Origin: Pseudomonas kermanshahensis
GTDB lineage: Bacteria > Pseudomonadota > Gammaproteobacteria > Pseudomonadales > Pseudomonadaceae
Length of the DNA: 64,000 nucleotides
Reading direction: 5' to 3'
Assembly: GCF_014269205.2 (NCBI RefSeq)
Contig: NZ_JABWRY020000001.1
Span: forward strand, 3,038,001 to 3,102,000
Under the pieces are notes generated by a model. It saw only the letters and a list, made by a program, of their open reading frames with translations, searched no databases and was not told the origin of the DNA. Shown piece after piece: positions 28,905-37,674 of the stretch. Made by a program: the position numbers and the translations under genes. The first letter of the stretch is position 1, and the number at the start of each line of letters is the position of its first letter.

Positions 28905-29450
28905 ATGGACACGGGGACGCGACTCAAACTGGTGCGTGAACGCAACAACCTCTCCCAACGGGAACTGGCCCGCCGCAGCGGGCTGACCAACTCGACGATC
29001 TCGCAGATCGAACAGAATCGCGTCAGCCCTTCGGTCAGCTCCCTGAAAAAACTGCTCGAAGGGATCCCGATGAGCTTGGCGGAGTTTTTCAGCTTCGACG
29101 AGCCGGTGCGGGAAGAGCGCTTCGTGTTCCGCGCCAGCGAGCAGCCAGACTTGGGCCGTAACGGCCTGCGCATGCTGTTGGTGGGTGCCAGTGTCGAGGC
29201 CCGTCAAATGCGCATGCTGCGTGAACTGTACGCACCGGGCGCCGATTCGGGCGAGCCGATCGTGCATGCAGAAGGCGAAGAGTGCGGCCTGGTCACCCGC
29301 GGCACCGTCGAACTGTGGGTCGATGGCCAGGTCAGCGTGCTCAATTCGGGTGATGGCTACTACATCCCCACTACCCTGCCGCACAGCTTCAAGAACATTG
29401 GCCAGGATGAGGCCGAAATCATCAGCGCCAACACCCCGGCGAACTTCTGA
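28905..29450 (+). CDS. XRE-cupin regulator (PuuR-like)
   Basis: 181 residues. An N-terminal XRE helix-turn-helix (LKLVRERNNLSQRELARRSG, about 7-60) is joined to a C-terminal cupin (about 105-175, HAEGEECGLVTRGTVELWVD). This design is typical of PuuR-type regulators of amine and amino-acid metabolism. Its target is unclear; the next gene starts 2 bases downstream. Confidence 0.87.
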   Translation: MDTGTRLKLVRERNNLSQRELARRSGLTNSTISQIEQNRVSPSVSSLKKLLEGIPMSLAEFFSFDEPVREERFVFRASEQPDLGRNGLRMLLVGASVEARQMRMLRELYAPGADSGEPIVHAEGEECGLVTRGTVELWVDGQVSVLNSGDGYYIPTTLPHSFKNIGQDEAEIISANTPANF

Positions 29451-29452
29451 CC

Positions 29453-29752
29453 GTGAACCGCCCAGGCACCGTGAACACACGGGCCGCGTATCAGCGCTTG
29501 CGTGACGCAGCCCTGGGCGTCCACCCCTTGCACATCACCGCCCAGCGGGCCGAAGGGCTGGTCGATGTGCTGATCGAAGGCTGGCAGTTGACCCTGGCCG
29601 TGGATGCCGAAGGCCTTGCTCAATGCGTCCAGTGCGTGGCCCCCAACGGTGATCAGGCCGGCCTTGAAGACTGGCACCGCTACGGCACCAACCCCACCGA
29701 CCTGCTCAGCCTGTGGGAACGTACTCAGCTGGAAGCGCGCCTGGCCGGTTGA
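29453..29752 (+). CDS. DUF7693-like small protein
   Basis: 99 residues from a GTG start 2 bases after the regulator stop, so it is co-transcribed. The core VLIEGWQLTLAVDAEGLAQC and the end YGTNPTDLLSLWERTQLE resemble DUF7693 proteins found across Pseudomonas (my recall of the pattern). Function is unknown. Its last 28 bases overlap the convergent isomerase gene. Confidence 0.6.
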   Translation: MNRPGTVNTRAAYQRLRDAALGVHPLHITAQRAEGLVDVLIEGWQLTLAVDAEGLAQCVQCVAPNGDQAGLEDWHRYGTNPTDLLSLWERTQLEARLAG

Positions 29753-30339
29753 CGCAGCGCGTCCTCGACAAAATCCAGGCGGTCTTGCCCAAAGAACATC
29801 TCATCACCGACAAAACAGGTCGGCGCACCAAATACACCGCGCGCAACGGCTTCCTCGGTGGCCTGCTTCAGGGCCGCCTTCACCTGCGCGTCGCCCGCCA
29901 GGGCAGTGAGCGCGGCAAGGTCAAAGCCGGCCTGTTCCAGCGTCTGCTGCAACACAGCCGCGTCCCCCAGGTTGCGTCGCTCGGCCCACAGGCCGTTGAA
30001 CAATGCCCGCAACAGTGCCTCGAAGCGCTCCGGTGCTTGCAACTGTGTGCCGATTACACCGCGCATCAGCATCAGGGTATTCATCGGGAAGCCCGGTGGT
30101 AGCCCAAACGGCACACCGTAGCGCGCTGCGAAGCGTGCAAGGTCGGTAAACATGTAGCGGCCCTTGGCTGGGATCATTGCCGGCGAGGCATTGCCGGTGG
30201 CCTGGAATACCCCACCCAACAGCATGGGCCGATAATGCAGCGCCGCGCCATGGCGGTCACAGATACCCGGCAGCTGGGTCCACGCCAGGTAACTGGCGGG
30301 GCTGCCGAGGTCAAAGAAAAATTCGACGGTCTTGGTCAT
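29725..30339 (-). CDS. 2-hydroxychromene-2-carboxylate isomerase (DsbA-like fold)
   Basis: 204 residues. Starts VEFFFDLGSPASYLAW, the signature of the HCCA isomerase/GST-kappa family, and ends in RGVFGAPTCFVGDEMFFGQDRLDFV. The family uses glutathione to isomerise aromatic intermediates; the substrate here is unknown. The start at 30339 is preferred over the long open frame to 30546. It lies 28 bases downstream of the SDR gene in one operon, which faces the TetR gene. Confidence 0.87.
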   Translation of the reverse strand: MTKTVEFFFDLGSPASYLAWTQLPGICDRHGAALHYRPMLLGGVFQATGNASPAMIPAKGRYMFTDLARFAARYGVPFGLPPGFPMNTLMLMRGVIGTQLQAPERFEALLRALFNGLWAERRNLGDAAVLQQTLEQAGFDLAALTALAGDAQVKAALKQATEEAVARGVFGAPTCFVGDEMFFGQDRLDFVEDALRQPARRASS

Positions 30340-30367
30340 GGGTAGGGTCCTTGGTCGACGAGGGGGC

Positions 30368-31099
30368 TTACCAGCGTTCCATCCAGGGGCGCAGGTCCAG
30401 TTCGAATGTCCAGGCATCTCGCGGTTGGGCGTGGAGGAACCAGTAGCTGTCGGCAATATGGGCCGGAGCGAGGATGCCATCCTGGTCCTTGAGGGCGTAG
30501 CGCTCGGGGAAACTGTCGCGGATGAACGCGGTATCGATTGCCCCATCCACCACTACATGGGCGACATGGATATTGCGCGGCCCCAGCTCACGCGCCATGC
30601 TCTGGGCCAGCGCCCGCAGGCCATGCTTGGCACCGGCGAATGCGGCAAAGCCAGCAGCGCCACGGGTACCTGCAGTAGCGCCTGTGAACAGAATCGTGCC
30701 GCGCTCACGCACCGCCATCCGCCGTGCCACCGCCTGCGCCGTCAGAAACCCGGCAAAACAGGCCATCTCCCAAATCTTGAAGTATTTGCGCGGCGTTTCG
30801 TCGAGAATACTGCAAGGCACATTGGCGCCGATATTGAAGACAAACGCCTCGATCGGGCCGATATCACGCTCGATAGTCTCAACCAGCGCGGCCACCTCTT
30901 CCTCCTTACGCGCATCGGAGCCAAAGCCATGAGCCTGGCCGCCTGCGGCGCGGATCTCGTCCAGCAGCGGTTGCAGCTTGTCCGCCTGACGGCGAGTGAC
31001 GCAGGCCACGTAGCCTTCCCGCGCGAAACGTTTGGCGATCTCGCCCCCTGTGGCATCCCCCGCGCCGATCACCAGCACTACTTTTTGTGGTTGAGTCAT
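30368..31099 (-). CDS. Short-chain dehydrogenase/reductase
   Basis: 243 residues. Rossmann fold with the cofactor loop GAGDATGGEIAKRF at the N-terminus, NIGANV (NxAG-like) in the middle and a catalytic-region GAGAGTRGAAGFAAFAGAKHG-like segment where the usual YxxxK Tyr appears as F (FAAFAGAKHGL). That substitution makes classical SDR catalysis uncertain. It is first in an operon with the isomerase and is divergent from the TetR gene. Confidence 0.82.
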   Translation of the reverse strand: MTQPQKVVLVIGAGDATGGEIAKRFAREGYVACVTRRQADKLQPLLDEIRAAGGQAHGFGSDARKEEEVAALVETIERDIGPIEAFVFNIGANVPCSILDETPRKYFKIWEMACFAGFLTAQAVARRMAVRERGTILFTGATAGTRGAAGFAAFAGAKHGLRALAQSMARELGPRNIHVAHVVVDGAIDTAFIRDSFPERYALKDQDGILAPAHIADSYWFLHAQPRDAWTFELDLRPWMERW

Positions 31100-31120
31100 G
31101 TGCGCCTCTTTGGTGAATGA

Positions 31121-31135
31121 TCGTTTAGTAAACGA
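31121..31135. promoter_or_regulatory. Perfect 15-bp palindrome, likely TetR operator
   Basis: TCGTTTAGTAAACGA is a perfect inverted repeat around a central G. It sits 22 bases before the SDR start and 54 before the TetR start, in the divergent promoter region, as expected for a TetR-type operator. Confidence 0.65.
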
Positions 31136-31188
31136 ACGCTATGTTATGATCGCCCCCATCGTCAAGCCAAGCGTGCAGAGGCTATGGA

Positions 31189-31752
31189 ATGCGCTATACC
31201 AGCGACCACAAGCAACAAACCCGCGAAAAGCTGCTGGCCACCAGCGGTGCACTGGCCAAACGCGGCGGTTTTACCAGCACTGGCGTGGCTGGGCTGATGA
31301 AAGCCATCGGGCTGACCGGCGGTGCCTTTTACAATCACTTCCCTTCCAAAGATGACCTGTTCACCGAAGTCGTTCGCCAGGAACTTTGCAACAGCCCGCT
31401 GGCGCGCCTGGCCAACCAAGGTGCCAGCCGCGAGCGCCTTGGCCGTTGCCTGCAGCAGTACCTGAGCCTGGCCCACCTGCACAATGCCGAAGGGGGCTGC
31501 CCTTTGCCCCCGCTCGGGGTGGAAATCGCCCGGGCAGATCAACCGGTGCGTGAGGTGGCCGAACATTGGCTGGTCGAGCTGCACAACGCCTGGAGCACAA
31601 CACTGGAGGATGAACAACTGGCCTGGGTGTTGATCAGCCAATGCGTCGGTGCGTTGCTGATCGGGCGCATGCTCGCCAGCGAAGCCGTGCAGTCCGAAGT
31701 ACTCGATGCCAGCCGCAGCTTCGTCGAAAAGGCCTTGAATGAAAGCCGTTAA
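31189..31752 (+). CDS. TetR-family repressor
   Basis: 187 residues. The N-terminal helix-turn-helix is FTSTGVAGLMKAIGLTGGAFYNHFPSKDDLF, the TetR hallmark. The C-terminal ligand domain contains a GGCPLPPLGVEIA segment seen in AcrR/NemR-like members. It probably represses the divergent SDR-isomerase operon and itself through the 31121-31135 palindrome. It overlaps the next gene by 14 bases. Confidence 0.9.
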   Translation: MRYTSDHKQQTREKLLATSGALAKRGGFTSTGVAGLMKAIGLTGGAFYNHFPSKDDLFTEVVRQELCNSPLARLANQGASRERLGRCLQQYLSLAHLHNAEGGCPLPPLGVEIARADQPVREVAEHWLVELHNAWSTTLEDEQLAWVLISQCVGALLIGRMLASEAVQSEVLDASRSFVEKALNESR

Positions 31753-32332
31753 CCTGTTGCTTGGCTTGTTTTTGAGCGTGCCCGTGTTTGCTGAACAGAC
31801 CTGCCCTCCGGGCCAGTACCAAGTCTGCCTGATGGGCTGTTTCTGTGCGCCGGTCGACCCAGGCCAGGCCGGGCAGATCCTCAAGGACGTCGAAACCATG
31901 GCCTCAACCAGCCTGGCCTACGCGTTGCGCCAGGCCCGTGACGAAGCCAGCGCCAGCGGCAGTGAGCCGATCCCGCTACACATCCGCGCCCAGCTCGAAC
32001 CCTGGTATGACTTTGCCGTGCTCGATGCCGCGCGCTTCAGGGTTGGTGATGAACAGCAGATGAGCGCAGCCAACGCGATGCTGCAAAACCCCGATGTGAA
32101 TGCCGTGACACTGATCGACACGATCATCTTCCGCCATGCCAGCGATGCTGAAGACAATGTGGCGCTGTGGGCGCACGAGCTCAAGCACGTGCAGCAGTAC
32201 CAGGCATTAGGCATCGATGAGTTCGCCCGGCGCTACACGCGTGACTTCAATGAGCTGGAAGGCCCGGCCTACAAGATAGAGGCGGAAGTTGCCAAGGCGT
32301 TAAGAGCGCGCAGCTCCGGCCAGGCCCGGTGA
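31739..32332 (+). CDS. Exported DUF4157-like putative metalloprotease
   Basis: 197 residues. A signal peptide (about 1-18, ending VFAEQ) is followed by a four-cysteine segment (CPPGQYQVCLMGCFC) and an alpha-helical domain. HELKHVQQYQALGIDEFARRY carries the HExxH-like zinc motif in the HELKH form seen in DUF4157/eCIS-core proteins. The gene starts inside the TetR 3' end (14-base overlap). No contractile injection genes are nearby. Peptidase activity is inferred from the motif only. Confidence 0.68.
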   Translation: MKAVNLLLGLFLSVPVFAEQTCPPGQYQVCLMGCFCAPVDPGQAGQILKDVETMASTSLAYALRQARDEASASGSEPIPLHIRAQLEPWYDFAVLDAARFRVGDEQQMSAANAMLQNPDVNAVTLIDTIIFRHASDAEDNVALWAHELKHVQQYQALGIDEFARRYTRDFNELEGPAYKIEAEVAKALRARSSGQAR

Positions 32333-32418
32333 TGTGACAAAAAACCTCAAGAACAAAACATAACTACCTGACTTAGTAGATATTTGTTGAAGATTACAAG
32401 GTCCGAGCCTGCGCAATT

Positions 32419-32468
32419 ACCTGTGGGAGCGGCGGTGCGGCGGTCCGACTTGCCCGCGAAGAGGCCGG
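32419..32468. repeat. Single degenerate REP element
   Basis: ACCTGTGGGAGCGGC at the left and GCGAAGAGGCCGG at the right are the two ends of the P. putida REP consensus, separated by an expanded loop. It lies between the convergent DUF4157-like and transporter genes. Confidence 0.6.
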
Positions 32469-32527
32469 AACACGCACCACAAGACAGTTGCTCTCACACA
32501 GTCAGCAGTAGGTATTCCCCTTGTCTA

Positions 32528-33520
32528 TCAGGACGATACAGGGGCCTTCTCACCCACATCCTCACGGCTGGCATAACGCTGTGCCAGCACCGCGCACACC
32601 ATCAGCTGGATCTGATGGAACAGCATCAGCGGCAAAATCATCGCGCCAATGCCACTGCCCACAAACAGCACCTGAGCCATCGGCACGCCGGTCGCCAGGC
32701 TCTTTTTCGAACCGGCGAACAGAATGGTGATGCGGTCTTCAAGGTCAAAGCCCAGCACCTTGCCAAGGAAACGGGTGCCATACAGCACCACCGCCAACAA
32801 AATCCCGCAGACCACGAACAGCCCCGCCAGGTGCTGTGGCGATACCGTGTGCCACAGGCCCGTCACCACCGCTTCACTGAACGCGGTGTACACCACCAGC
32901 AGGATCGATCCCTGGTCCACGACCTTGAGCCAGCGCGCGTTGCGCTTGACCCATGCGCCGATCCAGCGGCGTGCTATCTGCCCGGCCACGAAGGGCACTA
33001 GCAGCTGCAGGGTGATTTTCAGTACGGCATCCAGCCCCGACCCAGTGTCACCGCTGGCGCCCAACAACATCATCACCAGCAGCGGCGTGAGGAAGATGCC
33101 CAGCAGGCTCGAAGCGGCAGCGCTGCAAATGGCGGCCGGCACGTTACCGCGGGCCAGGGAGGTGAACGCGATGGCTGACTGCACAGTGGCCGGCAACGCA
33201 CACAGGTACAGCACGCCCAAGTACAGCTCGTTGCCAACCAGCGGCACGAACAGCGGCTTGAACGCCAACCCCAGCAAGGGGAACAGTACAAAGGTGCAGG
33301 AGAACACTAACGCGTGCAGGCGCCAGTGCCCGGCCCCGGCGATGATCGCTTCGCGCGACAACTTGGCGCCGTGCAGGAAGAACAGCAGGCCGATGGCCAG
33401 GTTGGTCAGCCAGCCAAAATACACTGCACCGTCACCTGAGCAGGGCAGCACGGTGGCGATCAGCACCACCCCGAGCAGCGCCAGGGTGAAATTGTCGAAT
33501 AACATCCGCAAATACTTCAT
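32528..33520 (-). CDS. Bile acid:sodium symporter-family transporter (YfeH-like)
   Basis: 330 residues, about ten membrane helices. LTNLAIGLLFFLHGAKLSREAI, LYLCALPATVQSAIAFTSLARGNVPAAICSAAAS and FAGSKKSLATGVPMAQ are the conserved SBF-like core segments with Na+-site glycines. Substrate is unknown. The start at 33520 is used, since the open frame to 33664 has no membrane or domain content. It is divergent from ampC. Confidence 0.88.
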   Translation of the reverse strand: MKYLRMLFDNFTLALLGVVLIATVLPCSGDGAVYFGWLTNLAIGLLFFLHGAKLSREAIIAGAGHWRLHALVFSCTFVLFPLLGLAFKPLFVPLVGNELYLGVLYLCALPATVQSAIAFTSLARGNVPAAICSAAASSLLGIFLTPLLVMMLLGASGDTGSGLDAVLKITLQLLVPFVAGQIARRWIGAWVKRNARWLKVVDQGSILLVVYTAFSEAVVTGLWHTVSPQHLAGLFVVCGILLAVVLYGTRFLGKVLGFDLEDRITILFAGSKKSLATGVPMAQVLFVGSGIGAMILPLMLFHQIQLMVCAVLAQRYASREDVGEKAPVSS

Positions 33521-33639
33521 CACAGGTTCCGTCTTGTCATTGTGCAAAGGCAGACGATAAGGTCTGCGGCTTTTCTTCGCTAACGCCGGAACCCCCACAG
33601 GTGTCGATGAACGGACACAACCCCACAAAGGACCTGCCC

Positions 33640-34782
33640 ATGTTGCTCCCTCGCCTGGCCGCACTGGCTGCTGTCATCACATTCGCCATGGGCCACGCAG
33701 CCGCTCAGGCTGACGACACGCTGCAAGCACGCGTCGACCCCCTCATTCGCACACTGATGCAGGAACAAGGCATCGCCGGCATGGCCGTGGCGGTGTACGC
33801 CCACGGCCAGGCGCACTATTTCAACTATGGCGTGGCCAGCAAGGCCGAGGGCACGCCGGTTACCCAAGACACCCTGTTCGAGGTCGGCTCGTTGAGCAAG
33901 ACCTACACGGCTACCCTCGCTGCCCTGGCCAGCGCCGAAGGCAAACTGGACCTTCAGGCCCCGGCAAAACGCTATCAGCCCGCACTGGCTGGGGTGCCAC
34001 TGGGGGACGCCAGCGTGCTGGAACTGGGGGCCTACAGCGCCGATTGCCTACCGTTGCAGTTCCCCGATGAAGTGCAGACGCCGCAACAGGTCGTGGACTT
34101 CTTCCGCCACTGGAAGCCTCGCGCCGCGCCGGGCACCCAGCGCTGCTATTCCAACCCGAGCCTGGGCCTGTTCGGCGATTTGGCGGCACGCGCGCAACAG
34201 CGCCCCTTCGCGGAGCTGATGAGCCAGGGCCTGCTGGTGCAACTGGGCCTGAAACACACCTACCTGCAAGTGCCCGCCAGCGCCCAAGGGCTCTATGCCC
34301 AAGGCTACGACGCAGAAGACCGCCCGGTACGCGTCAGCCCAGGCCCTTATGCCGATGAAGCCTATGGCATCAAGACCAGCGCCAGCGACATGCTGCGCTA
34401 CGTGCGCCTGCAGATGCAGCCAGACGGCCTCCCCGCTGCACTGCAAAACGCCATTGCAATCACCCATAAGGGCTACTTCCAGGTCGGCGCCATGACCCAA
34501 GGCCTTGGCTGGGAGCATTACCCTTATCCGGTTGCGCTAGGCACCCTGATCGATGGCAACAGCCCTCGCCTGATCCGTGAACCTCAGGCCACCACCCGCC
34601 TCGTCCCTGCCAGCCCTGCCCCGCGTGAGGCCTGGTACAACAAGACCGGCGCAACCAGCGGTTTTGGCGCGTACGCCGCTTTTATTCCTGCCAAAAACAT
34701 GGCCGTGGTGTTGCTGGCCAACCGTAATTATCCGAACGAAGCCCGCGTGCGTGCGGCCTTCCAGATTCTTGAGGGGCTTTGA
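33640..34782 (+). CDS. ampC: Class C beta-lactamase
   Basis: A 380-residue periplasmic serine hydrolase. Signal peptide about 1-24 (ends GHAAAQA). Active-site motifs: SLSK (nucleophile Ser), YSN in RCYSNPSLGL and KTG in NKTGATSGFGAY, the class C triad. The start at 33640 is preceded by AAAGGA. No ampR gene is adjacent, so induction as in Enterobacter-type loci is not indicated by context. Confidence 0.93.
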   Translation: MLLPRLAALAAVITFAMGHAAAQADDTLQARVDPLIRTLMQEQGIAGMAVAVYAHGQAHYFNYGVASKAEGTPVTQDTLFEVGSLSKTYTATLAALASAEGKLDLQAPAKRYQPALAGVPLGDASVLELGAYSADCLPLQFPDEVQTPQQVVDFFRHWKPRAAPGTQRCYSNPSLGLFGDLAARAQQRPFAELMSQGLLVQLGLKHTYLQVPASAQGLYAQGYDAEDRPVRVSPGPYADEAYGIKTSASDMLRYVRLQMQPDGLPAALQNAIAITHKGYFQVGAMTQGLGWEHYPYPVALGTLIDGNSPRLIREPQATTRLVPASPAPREAWYNKTGATSGFGAYAAFIPAKNMAVVLLANRNYPNEARVRAAFQILEGL

Positions 34783-35106
34783 AGGCTGCGGCCGGTTTTA
34801 CGCCGGCCAGCGCTTGGATTGTCGAACAACATGACAAAAATGTAGTGAGTAAAAATATTCACTACAAAACTGTTGACGCCGTTCATCGCGCTTGGGCATG
34901 ATTGAGTCGTCTCCCCGATCGGGAGCGGTGGCAAGGGTGTTCCAGACGGCTTGCGCGGTAACGCAGGCCGTCCGTGGAGAGGGAACTGTCCAAAAGGCAG
35001 CGTGTGAAAGCCCCTGTTGCGATGCTGCTGTAGCAGCCTTGGTAGTGCGCTACACCGTGGTAGCGCCAACTGTGAAAATCACCTACGAATGGGTAATGGG
35101 GGCTTT
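34783..35106 (+). other. 324-base intergenic region with a strong hairpin
   Basis: No gene is seen. It contains a near-perfect 11-base stem (34945-34955 with 34962-34972, one G-U pair) and several smaller inverted repeats, upstream of the 35107 gene. A TTGACG near 34873 could be a -35 element. It may be a structured 5' leader, or hold a small RNA; neither can be shown by eye. Confidence 0.4.
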
Positions 35107-35439
35107 ATGATGAACTTGAACAACAATCCCACAATCGACCAATTGGCCCAGCTGTTCGCCGTGCGCAAGGACAGCCTCGACGACCATCTGCTGTGGGTCA
35201 GCCAGACCGGTGAGGTGCGTCTCGACCGCCTGCCACCGAACACCATCGAATCTGAATTCGAAGAGCACCTGCCCAGCATGCGTGCACGCTTCAAGGTCTA
35301 CCGCCGTGGCCAAGGCTACGTCGGCAAGAAGGCCGCTGCCGACACCGAGTTCGTTGGCCGCGTGCTGCAGACCCTGCAACAAGAATGGCCCGCCGCCCGT
35401 GAGCGGCAGGCAGTCAAGGTGATCGAACCGCTCAACTGA
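35107..35439 (+). CDS. Hypothetical protein
   Basis: 110 residues from 35107 (or 35110; ATGATG), preceded by a GGGGG run. It has an acidic N-terminal half and a basic stretch (RARFKVYRRGQGYVGKKAA). It is soluble, with no recognised family. It ends at a strong bidirectional terminator. Codon use is like its neighbours, so it is probably a conserved Pseudomonas gene. Confidence 0.6.
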   Translation: MMNLNNNPTIDQLAQLFAVRKDSLDDHLLWVSQTGEVRLDRLPPNTIESEFEEHLPSMRARFKVYRRGQGYVGKKAAADTEFVGRVLQTLQQEWPAARERQAVKVIEPLN

Positions 35440-35458
35440 GTGGCTACCCGCACCCTCA

Positions 35459-35486
35459 AGCCCGGCCCCAAAAGGCCGGGCTTTTT
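35459..35486. terminator. Bidirectional terminator
   Basis: AGCCCGGCC (35459-35467) pairs with GGCCGGGCT (35474-35482), followed by five T. It sits between two convergent genes and overlaps the last base of the minus-strand one. Confidence 0.88.
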
Positions 35487-35791
35487 CATGCGCGCTTGCG
35501 CGGTTGCGCCACGGTTGGCAGCGGCAAGGCGCCGGTAGCCAGTGCCCGGGCCCGCTCGACGCCCCAGACCAGCGCACGGGTCATGGTCTCGCCAGGGCGC
35601 GAGGGGTAATACTCTTCCAGCACTGCCCGGCCATTGCCGGCGTACACACCGAGGAACAACTGGGTGGCGCCGAGGCGCGACAACCGCACCTGCACATCCA
35701 GCGTGGTGCCGTCACTGAGTGCTTCATCGTGGCTGCGGCTGTGCAGTTGAGCGTCGGCCCACTGCCAATAGGTCTCTTCCCTGACTCGCAT
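35486..35791 (-). CDS. Hypothetical protein
   Basis: 101 residues. Central LSRLGATQLFLGVYAGNGRAVLEEYYPSRP suggests a small alpha/beta fold; basic C-terminus (TVAQPRKRA). No family recognised. The start at 35791 has a GGAGATTGA-like site upstream. Convergent with the 35107 gene at a shared terminator. Confidence 0.55.
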   Translation of the reverse strand: MRVREETYWQWADAQLHSRSHDEALSDGTTLDVQVRLSRLGATQLFLGVYAGNGRAVLEEYYPSRPGETMTRALVWGVERARALATGALPLPTVAQPRKRA

Positions 35792-35896
35792 GAGCGTTCA
35801 ATCTCCGTTTGCTGAAATGCCGCGCCAGAAAACCACATCTTCGCAAGGCCTGCGAGCGCAACCCAGCGATGCCATGAGCGGCGTCAACGAATGGCA

Positions 35897-35923
35897 ATAA
35901 AAACCCCGCCGTTTGGCGGGGTT
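35897..35923 (-). terminator. Terminator of the 35936-36124 gene
   Basis: Read on the minus strand: AACCCCGCC, loop AAAC, GGCGGGGTT, then a T-rich tail (35902-35897). It lies just after the stop of the small minus-strand gene. Confidence 0.85.
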
Positions 35924-35935
35924 GCTGGAGCGGGA

Positions 35936-36124
35936 TCACTTTTTCAGCGGAACCCGCGGCATGAAGCGGCCCTTCTTGGTGCGCTGCAGATGTGCAGGCT
36001 GAAGCTGTTCCGAATCATCCAGCGTCATGTTGGCGAAGCCCAGACGGAATGCCGACTGGCCGCAACGCACCTGGCTGTTGATCGGGAATGCGTCGTTCAG
36101 GTCTTCAAAAAAGGATTCGCTCAT
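35936..36124 (-). CDS. Small hypothetical protein
   Basis: 62 residues. Acidic N-terminus (SESFFEDLNDAFPIN), a central RCGQSAFRLGFAN and a basic C-terminus (KKGRFMPRVPLKK). GGAGG lies upstream and a strong terminator directly after the stop, which support a real gene. No function recognised. Confidence 0.6.
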   Translation of the reverse strand: MSESFFEDLNDAFPINSQVRCGQSAFRLGFANMTLDDSEQLQPAHLQRTKKGRFMPRVPLKK

Positions 36125-36263
36125 GCCCAGTCTCCCTCCAGTGGTGGTCGCGCCGGCAAGCAGATGTATTGCCTAGGTGAACGCGGCCGGTAAAAGTGAG
36201 ACTAGCTGGTCATTTGCAGACTGCCCGGCCAAACGCTTTACCCCCGACCAGTGGCACATGGCC

Positions 36264-36584
36264 TTACTTCAGGCGGACTGCCGTGCCAGTGGCGAACACC
36301 ACCACCATGCCGCCCTGCACCGATGGCATGCTGATTTCGAAATCCACACCGACTACGGCATCAGCATTCAACTGCCGTGCGCGCGCTTTCAACTCTTCGG
36401 TAGCCTGTTCGCGGGCCTCGCGTAGTGCGCTCTCCAGGGTTTGTGAGCGGCCACCGAAGAAGTCGCGGAAACGCGCGAAGAAATCCCGCACAAAGTTGAT
36501 GCCCTGCACGGACTCAGAACTGACGACGCCCAGGTAGTCGGCAATCGGACGGCCTTCGAGCTGGCTGGTGGTGGAGATGATCAT
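36264..36584 (-). CDS. YbjQ-family (DUF74) protein
   Basis: 106 residues, standard length. N-terminal TSQLEGRPIADYLGVVSSE, middle FGGRSQTLESALREAREQA and end ADAVVGVDFEI match the YbjQ family of pentameric small proteins of unclear role. It is a single gene with no obvious operon partner. Confidence 0.9.
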   Translation of the reverse strand: MIISTTSQLEGRPIADYLGVVSSESVQGINFVRDFFARFRDFFGGRSQTLESALREAREQATEELKARARQLNADAVVGVDFEISMPSVQGGMVVVFATGTAVRLK

Positions 36585-36645
36585 GAAAGTGCTCCGTTGG
36601 CCTGGCGAAAAGCGCCAATTCTAACAGAGCACTGGCAGCCCGGCG

Positions 36646-37533
36646 TCAGGAGACGCTGGCCGCACGTAACCGCTGGCCGATCTTCGCGCCAAACACATTC
36701 ACCAGCAGCCCGACCATCACCAGCAACGCGCCCCACCCCTGCAACATGGTCAGGCGTTCCCCCAGCAACCAGGCCGAGGAGCTCAAGCCAATCACGGGGA
36801 CCAGCAGCGAGAATGGCGCGACCTTGCCCGCCGGGTGGCGCGACAACAGCTTGCTCCACAGGCTGTAGCCGAGCATGGTGGCGACGAATGCCAGGTAGGC
36901 CAACGCCAGTACCGAGTTCCAACCGATGTTGGCCAAGGCATGGCCAATGCGCTCAGGCCCTTCCAGCCACCACGACAAAGCCAAGAATGGCAACGGTGGA
37001 ATCAGCCCGCCCCAGATCACCAGTGCCACCAGGTCGACCGACCCGAAACGCCGCGTGATGATGTTGCCCACGCCCCACATCGCGCCCGCGCACAGGGTCA
37101 GCAACAGCGCAAGCATCGGCACATGGCCGCCGTCTTCACTGCCGATCAAGGCCAACCCGCTGGCCGCCACCAGCAGCCCCAGCAGGCTGGCAAGGCGCAA
37201 CCGCTCACCCAGGAACAACGCAGCGAAACCCAAAGTGAAGAATGCCTGGGATTGCAGGATCAACGACGCCAACCCCGGCGGCATACCGCTGTACATGGCC
37301 TGGAACAAGAAGGCGAACTGCCCCAAGGAGATCGTCGCGCCATAAGCGATCAACCAGCGCCAGGGCAGCTTGGGCCGCTTTACCAGCAACACCGCCGGGA
37401 AGGCCACCAACAAGAAGCGCAACGCCCCCAGCAGCATCGGCGGCAGGCCATCCAGGCCGACCTTGATGACCACGAAGTTGACTCCCCACGCAACAATCAC
37501 CACCAGGGCGATCAGCAGGTCCTTGAGCGGCAT
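36646..37533 (-). CDS. EamA/DMT-family exporter (paralogue)
   Basis: 295 residues, about ten membrane helices in two EamA repeats (start VIVAWGVNFVVIKVGLDGLP; second repeat near LLTLCAGAMWGVGNIITRR). Like the exporter at 5959-6846 it is 295 residues and shares the WGxNFxxxKxGL start. The start at 37533 is used instead of the long frame to 37671. It lies 141 bases downstream of the aldolase gene on the same strand, so an operon link is possible. Confidence 0.87.
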   Translation of the reverse strand: MPLKDLLIALVVIVAWGVNFVVIKVGLDGLPPMLLGALRFLLVAFPAVLLVKRPKLPWRWLIAYGATISLGQFAFLFQAMYSGMPPGLASLILQSQAFFTLGFAALFLGERLRLASLLGLLVAASGLALIGSEDGGHVPMLALLLTLCAGAMWGVGNIITRRFGSVDLVALVIWGGLIPPLPFLALSWWLEGPERIGHALANIGWNSVLALAYLAFVATMLGYSLWSKLLSRHPAGKVAPFSLLVPVIGLSSSAWLLGERLTMLQGWGALLVMVGLLVNVFGAKIGQRLRAASVS

Positions 37534-37674
37534 TGCGACATCCTTCTTCAGGCTTTCTAGACATATTTCGTTACAGCATAAGGCTATTCCTTTTCCAGGG
37601 ACCAGCACAGTTAGGGCGCAGGGTTGCGCAACAGTGTCACTGTTGCAGTCTTCATACGCCGTGGCATTCAACCA

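Noticed and set aside
31739..32332. Member of a contractile injection system
   Set aside because: No sheath, tube, baseplate or AAA ATPase genes are present nearby.
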